A stretch of 64,000 bases of DNA, taken from the NCBI GenBank assembly GCA_900491605.1, contig UESW01001595.1, forward strand, positions 153,196 through 217,195, written 5' to 3'. The notes under the pieces were generated by a model, which saw only the letters and a program-made list of their open reading frames with translations, had not been told where the DNA came from and searched no databases. The position numbers and the translations under genes are program-made. The DNA is from Calamus simplicifolius. Taxonomy: Eukaryota > Streptophyta > Magnoliopsida > Arecales > Arecaceae. Below are positions 57,945 to 64,000 of this stretch, one piece after another (within the stretch, counting starts at the first letter, position 1; every line of letters starts with the position of its first letter).

Positions 57945-58519
57945 CATCCTTAAAAAAAATATATACGTGAATGATCGATGGGAGGCCACCAAAAAAATTA
58001 ATTGATTTATTCTTCTTCTTTTTTTAATCTTTCTTTACAAAGCAATGTTTGAGTTCTTCTTTTGCAAATAATTTGTAAGCAAAATCTCTTCTTGATTTGA
58101 TTTCTCAAAGTAACCAAGAAGCCTCCATTTTGCTAAAGTATTTCTTTATAATACAGACAAACGCTTAAAGGAACAAGCAAAAACCAGCCTGCTGCTAAAG
58201 TCTGGAGACAGACAAAGAGGGCAATTGGAATCTATTACGTTGAGAAAAGGATAAGAAAAAAAAATACCTATCCCACTTGCCTCATGTGTCTGATTTATTA
58301 CCGTCCTATGGTTTATTTGGATTAACTGTTGATCCAATCATTAGCCAATAGCTATTTCATATAACTTTTGACCAACAATTATCAACAGCCATTTAAATGT
58401 ACGTGATCAATTAATCCAAATAAGGCTTAGTCCCTAACCCTTCTTGTAAGAAATTAAAAAAAAAAACTAAAACAGAAAGAAGGAAAAAAAAAAAAGAAAG
58501 GACGTCAAATTCTAGATAC
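57945..58519. other. host sequence right of the gypsy element
   Basis: AT-rich; I see no gene. Confidence 0.5.
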
Positions 58520-58665
58520 CTGTGGCCATCATGCGTGGTTGCCAACTCCCAATCGGACATATGAGAAACGTTCAAATAAGTTTGATATGGAAGACAGGCC
58601 AAATCACATTGCTGTACGTAGTCATACAAGAGGGCGTTTATTCGTTCTCGATAGCTTCCAACCAT
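58520..58665 (-). other. possible orphan exon (WW-domain-like start)
   Basis: The minus strand from an ATG at 58665 reads MVGSYRERINALLYDYVQQC...HMSDWELATTHDGHR and then CACAG|GTATCT, a plausible donor. DWELATTHDGHR resembles the first strand of a WW domain (W...T.DGR.YY). No second half is visible downstream. It may be an exon fragment of a host gene or chance; low confidence. Confidence 0.25.
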
Positions 58666-59578
58666 TTCATTTAAAGGATGGGAGAATGACGTGTCTAATC
58701 ATCTCAATACTCTAGAAATAGACCTTTCGAAAGGGCTGTGACTTCAGGGCATGACGCACACAGTAATTCTCTCAAAAATCAAAATATCCCCTTAAATTTC
58801 AATTACAGATTTTTCTTGCAATGGATAGGCTTTAACTCTAGGGTAATGATTAAGTTTGATGATCCCTATTTCAATATTAAATTGGTCCTACTTTCCATGA
58901 GATTAGTTGGTGGATAATAGATTGGGCATTCCCGGAAGTGTAATGCAAAAGATGCCAAAATCAAAACCATTATATATTTCTATGTTTACTTAGTGAGTGG
59001 AAGACGATCATGAGTTCCAAGCATTGCAATGTATGTTTAAGGTCTTGTCAAGCGAGGGACAACCAAATCAAGGTCATTTTGTTTGGTTGCAATTTTTCAA
59101 ACTTGTCTTAATCCATCCTCACTAAGGTAAGGACATTTTTCGTTTCATTTTTTCTAATGGATGGCCACTCCTGTCTATTATGGCCATTCCTTGTCTCAAA
59201 AAAATTATTTTAAATGACCGACCATGGATCCATCTGCTTTTTCTCATCCGAGTTTGACAGGTAAGATATATAAGGACATTTTTCATTTCATTTTTTTTCG
59301 AATGGATGCCCATTAATCCTGGCTATTATGGGCCATTACTTGCCTAAAAAAATTATTTAAAATGACCGACTCCGGGTCTATCTATGTTTTTTCTCGTCGA
59401 GTTTCTAGGTATTTTTCTTTTTCTTTTTGTTTGATAGGTAAGATGAGGGATTGACACGCGTGGGCAATGACATAGTCCGCTGGAAGAACGCGAGTTGCCA
59501 GACGGTTTTGATTTCTTTCACGGTTTGCTTAGTTAGAAGGTAAGTTCTCGTTGGATATTTTGTCAGTTCAGCTGTTAG
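58666..59578. other. host intergenic DNA with a diverged tandem duplication
   Basis: Copies at about 59131-59273 and 59274-59411 share ggacatttttc(g/a)tttcattttt, ggatg(g)cca, tattatgg(g)ccatt, aaaaaattatttaaaatgaccga and ttttctc(a/g)tc(c/g)gagttt. Otherwise I see nothing. Confidence 0.6.
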
Positions 59579-60232
59579 TAGGGGTGTAATTCGGACTCAT
59601 GAAACTTGAATTTTTTTTTTAATCCTAACCCTAATTTTAATTCTATTTGTAAAACTTCAATCTAATCTGTTTTTAAAAATCGGGTTCGGGTTGAGTTTCG
59701 GATTGAAATTTGGATTGATGAAAAAAAATAAAATAAAATACTTTTTTTAAAATAAATAAACATCGAATTATGAATCATAAAGACGAGAAAACAAAATCCC
59801 TTACCGAGTACAAAAGCTGAACTCGAGCTTTAACATTGTATTAAAAAAAAAGCCTTACATAAAACAAAAAAAAGGAAGATGTGCCATAAATAAAGAAAAG
59901 GAGACGAAATGTGAAACGAAATGTGTGGATGGTCCGCCTTTATGTTTATCCTTTTCCTCGCCTGCGATCAATGACCTTGTCCTTTTCGTCCTTAAGTTGA
60001 CCATCTCGTCCGATTCAATTGGCTCCTTCAACGCTCCCAAAAATCTGGTGCTATAAGCTACCCCCGTTTGAGTAATCCTCGGGTTCGGGTTGTGTTCAAC
60101 CATAGTCCGGATCAATTGCAAATCAGATCGAATTAAACCGGATCTTTGGGGTTCGGATTGGACAAACATGAGTTTAAATACTGTTGTAAATCGGATTGAA
60201 CTCTTCGAATCCGATCCAAAATTGCACCCCTA
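59579..60232. mobile_element. hAT-like non-autonomous element (about 654 bp)
   Basis: The ends TAGGGGTGTAATT and, inverted, TAGGGGTGCAATT match at 12 of 13 positions and have the TAGGGGTG start common in plant hAT elements. The interior is rich in cggattgaa/ggttcggg-type words. No transposase is encoded; a minus-strand frame (60169-59855) starting in the right arm has no known motif. The eight bases on either side (gctgttag and acgtgaaa) do not match, so the target duplication is lost or the boundary is off. Confidence 0.6.
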
Positions 60233-61431
60233 ACGTGAAATTGTTTCTTAGCCGGCCGATGCCCATTCGAATTTTAACTATGGAAGCCGCATAACTTCAA
60301 TACTTAATAATATCGGCAGGGAACTCACGTCCATCGCTACTTCGTCAACAACAAAGGAAAGAACTATATATGGAAGCCATATATTCGACATAAGGTTATG
60401 ATGCTCGTTTACTGGGTTGCGCTTGACCCAGTAAAGAATGGATTTGTACGCTATACAGTCATTTTTGAAACAAAATTTAATGTAAAAGAATTTGTAATTA
60501 AAATATTAATATTTTACTTAGAGAGGTACAAGGACGTTTGTCTGTTTTTTATTTTTTCAACCAGTGTAAATCATCATTGCTTTGATCATACCATTCTAAA
60601 ATCAAAAATAAAATAAAAATTTCATGAACACCGACAGCAGGTCCGTCAACGCATGTCTTTTAACAGAGTTCCTTGGTTTTTAAACAGCGTTTTATATTCC
60701 ACGGCATTCATGTATGATGGGACATGTAGTGGTCCTCAGCAAGAACTCACGGGCGTTTAGGAGTCGTCAGGCGCCCTGGAGTCGTCGAATTAAGAATGAT
60801 ATATATGTATATTTTTTATTTTTTTTATCTTTACGGGAATCTATTTTAAATATTTTTTTTTTCTTCGTAAGAATAAGAACAGACAAAATTCTTTCCTATA
60901 TATAGGAATGGAACGAAGATAGAAGAATACTTCCTAACCAACAAAATACTCATATATTTTATATTAATTAAATATTATATATTTTTTAATAATCTAAGTA
61001 TAGCTTTATATAATTCTAAATATCTTAAAACTATATGCATTCATTTTCTTTTTATTTATTAAAATTTATAGTTGAATCCATTTATTTTTTTAAGATAGTT
61101 CATGATCACAACTTATGTTAGTGAGCACTTTAAAAATTATAATTTAATATATTTTTTATGACTTAATTCATAAAATTTATAATAATGTCAATTTATTTAT
61201 TATATAAAATTTAATGTTTTATTTTTATTTTTAAAATATAATGAGTAAGAATTAAATAAAAAAATAAAAATTTTAATGTTAAAAATGTGCATCTAAAGAC
61301 TGCTCCATTGAGGGCTACTGCAACGACTCGGTAACCGGTAGTCAAGGTTCACGGCTGGCTGAGTGATGTTTGCTTGTTTTCTTTTTTTGTTTTCAACCCA
61401 AGTGGCGGGGACTTGATGAGGACTCATCTAA
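60233..61431. other. host intergenic, AT-rich
   Basis: No gene or clear repeat recognised; very AT-rich from 60780 to 61290. Confidence 0.5.
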
Positions 61432-64000
61432 GCTGTGTCGGCAATGTCATACCGACTTCCGTGGCAGATAGTAAGCTGCTTATTCTCGTCTACAATACAT
61501 TCATTTGATTATACCATTCTGAAAAATGTAAAAGAAAATAAAACTATTCTTATATTAAAATAAATCTTTTAGGCAATGTTTGATATGAAGGATAAAAAGG
61601 ATATCTCCTCTTATTCCCAAATGCTATAGCTAGAGGGGATAGGTCTGAAAAAATTTAAGCAGAGGAGATAACTCATGTTTAACCATGGGTTATCCCCTGA
61701 ACTTATTCCTTAGGAAACTCAGGAACAACTAAAGTTATCCCTTGATGGCAGATTTGTAATTTTAAAAAGGTGTTTATTTCCTCAACTATCCCCTTATCCA
61801 GGGATAGCTTTTGGACTATCAAACACTACCTTAGATGACAACTGGCTCGCGGTCCATCCACGTTTCTCATTAGTACTCCTTTCGTACTCGGCGACGTCCA
61901 TGAGCAATGGCATATGTGCGCAGTGGTCCTTCGGAGGAAGATGGGATTTAGCATCTGCCAAACATAGAGGTATCCAGTAAACCATATCGTGCCAGGCTCA
62001 AAATTATTTTTCGCTGATCCGGTACTATACGGTCCATAACGGATCTGGATCGACCCACCATACTAGAATGGTGGTGCCGGTGATGTCATACCGACTTCCG
62101 TGGCAGATAGCAACATGCTTATTCTCCGTCTACATCACCATTCATTTGATTATACCATTCTGAAAAATGAAAAAGAAAATAAAACTATCCCCATATTAAA
62201 ATAAATCTTTTAGATGACGACTGGCTCGCGGTCCATCCACGTTTCTTTCTCATTAGCACTTCTTTCATACTCGGCGATGTCCATTAGCAATGGCATATGC
62301 ACGCGGTGGTCCTTCGGAGAAAGACGGCATTTAGCGTTTGCCAAACATAGAGGTATCCAGTAAACCATGTCGTGCCGGGCTTGAAATTTTTTTTTTGCTG
62401 ATCTGGTACGACACGATCTATAACGGATCTGGATCGACCCACCATACCAGCACGGCGGTGTCGGTGATGTCATACCGACTTCCGTGGCAGATAGTAACAT
62501 GCTTATTCTCCATCTATATCACCATTCATTTGATTATACCATCCTGAAAAATGTAAAAGAAAATAAAACTATCCTCATATTAAAATAAATCTTTTAGATG
62601 ACGACTCGCTCGTGGTCCATCCACGTTTATTTCTCATTAGCACTCCTTTCGTACTTGGCGACGTCCATGAGCAATGGCATATGCGCGCGGTGGTCCTTCA
62701 GAGGAAGACGACATTTAGCATCTTTCAAACATAGAGGTATCCAGTAAACCGTGTCGTGCCGGGCTCGAAAATTTTTTTTCGCTGATCCGGTACGACATAG
62801 TCCATAACAGATCTAGATCGACCCACCATACCAACATGGCAGTGTCGGCAATGTCATACCGACTTCCGTGGCAGATTGTAACATGCTTATTCTCCGTCTA
62901 CATCACCATTCATTTGATTATACCATTCTGAAAAATGTAAAAGAAAATAAAACTATCCCCATATTAAACTAAATATTTTAGATGACGACTAGCCCGCGGT
63001 CCATCCACGTTTCTTTCTCATTAGCACTCCTTTCGTACTTGGCGACGTCCATGAGCAATGGCACATGCGCGCGGTGGTCCTTCGAAGGAAGATGACATTT
63101 AGCATATGCCAAGCATAGAGATATCCAGTAAACAGTGTCGTGCCGGGTTCAAAATTTTTTTTCCGTTGATCCAGCATGACACGGCCCATAACGGATCTGA
63201 ATCGATCCACCGTACCAGCATGGTGATGTCAGCAATGTCATACCGACTTCCATGGCAGATAGTAAGATGCTTATTCTCCGTCTACATCACTATTCATTTG
63301 ATTATACCATTCTGAAAAATGTAAAAGAAAATAAAACTATCCCCATATTAAAATAAATATTTTAGATGACGACTGGCTCGCGGTTCATCCAAGTTTCTTT
63401 CTCATTAGCACTCTTTTCGTACTCGGCGACGTCCATGAGCAATGGCATATGCGCGCGGTAGTCCTTCGGAGGAAGACGACATTTAGTGTCTGCCAAACAT
63501 AGAGGTATCCAGTAAACCGTATCGTGCCGGGCTCAAAATTTTTTTTTTGCTGATTCAGCATGACACGGCCCATAATAGATCTAGATCGACCTACCGTACC
63601 AGCACGGCGGTGTCGGCAATGTCATACCGACTTCCGTGGTAGATAGTAAGATGCTTATTCTCCATCTATATCACCATTCATTTGATTATACCATTCTGAA
63701 AAATGTAAAAGAAAATAAAACTATCCCCATATTCAAATAAATCTTTTTGATGACGACTGGCTCGCGGTCCATCTACGTTTCTTCTCATTAGCACTCCTTT
63801 TGTACTCGGCGACGTCCATGAGCAATGGCATATACGCGCGGTGGTCCTTCGGAGGAAGATAGCATTTAGCGTCTGCCAAACATAGAGGTATCCAGTAAAT
63901 CGTGTCGTGCCGGGCTCGAAAAAAAATTTTCGCTCATCCGACACGACACGACCCATAATGAATCTGGATCGACCCACCGTACTAGCACGATGGTGTCGGC
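61432..64000. repeat. 384-bp tandem satellite array, continuing past the right edge
   Basis: The landmark gtcataccgacttcc recurs at 61446, 62085, 62469, 62853, 63237 and 63621: exactly 384 bases between copies, except the first interval (639), which holds a MITE. Copies are about 90 percent alike by eye. The left edge is near 61432. A minus-strand reading of YWIPLCLADAKCRLPPKDH stays open for about 44 codons in more than one copy; I do not recognise it. Confidence 0.93.
61572..61830. mobile_element. Tourist/Harbinger-type MITE (259 bp) with TTA target duplication
   Basis: The ends GGCAATGTTTGATA and, inverted, GGTAGTGTTTGATA form TIRs with two mismatches in 14. TTA stands on both sides (61569-61571 and 61831-61833). 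Neighbouring satellite copies show the empty site tcttTTAgatgac. No coding capacity. PIF/Harbinger MITEs have this end sequence and target. Confidence 0.9.

Noticed and set aside
59855..60169. 104-codon minus-strand frame
   Set aside because: Lies inside the hAT-like element, starts in its right arm and has no recognisable domain.

Overview
The window is nuclear DNA of a flowering plant and consists almost entirely of transposable elements. The evidence is a CACTA (En/Spm) family, a Ty3/gypsy Tat-lineage element with an antisense extra ORF, a Ty1/copia element with a plant initiator-Met primer site, an ITN1/ACD6-type ankyrin gene, a Harbinger MITE and a satellite array. The species cannot be fixed from the sequence. 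I see no rRNA, tRNA or CRISPR.

Layout. 1-1525: 5' part of a copia element on the minus strand, with an intact gag reading frame running off the left edge. It is inserted into exon 3 of an ankyrin-repeat gene (1526-2820, minus), now a pseudogene. 2821-4741: intergenic, with a (CT)16-C17 microsatellite. 4742-41137: three full-length CACTA elements of one family nested in each other. Element A (plus strand) is split inside its TNP2 transposase gene by element B (minus strand, 12048-35454, GAA target duplication). B is split inside its GC-hairpin block by element C (plus strand, 19530-30935). 41138-41927: short host spacer. 41928-57939: complete 16-kb Tat-type gypsy element on the minus strand, with LTRs of 1071 and 996 bp and a perfect CTACC duplication. 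57940-61431: host sequence with a diverged tandem duplication, a hAT-like non-autonomous element and an orphan exon-like segment. 61432-64000: 384-bp satellite array, one copy carrying a Tourist/Harbinger MITE with a TTA duplication.

CACTA family plan, read 5' to 3': TIR CACTACAAGAAAAT; subterminal repeats of AGCGACGCA type in both orientations; a GATC-rich minisatellite (84-87 bp units; about 40, 24 and 11 copies in A, B and C); more subterminal repeats; TATA box and GC-rich 5' leader, with a GTAAGC donor in B and C; a GC-hairpin block lying in the inferred leader intron; AT-rich DNA with two conserved palindromes; the TNP2-like gene (Transpos_assoc, Transposase_21, DUF4218, DUF4216); a second gene (Transposase_24/Ptta-like with a coiled-coil tail); subterminal repeats; TIR. 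No copy encodes an uninterrupted transposase as sequenced.

The Tat element has gag-pro-RT-RNase H-aRNH-integrase on the minus strand, disabled by stops and frameshifts. On its opposite strand are three apparent transcription units, each with TATA box, ORF and AATGAA/AATAAA signal; the first is the known gypsy-type antisense ORF. Its LTRs and internal spacers carry several minisatellites made of short hairpins, one of which alternates two hairpins differing by a compensatory base-pair change. These antisense units, the hairpin arrays and the three-deep CACTA nest are the most interesting parts of the window.
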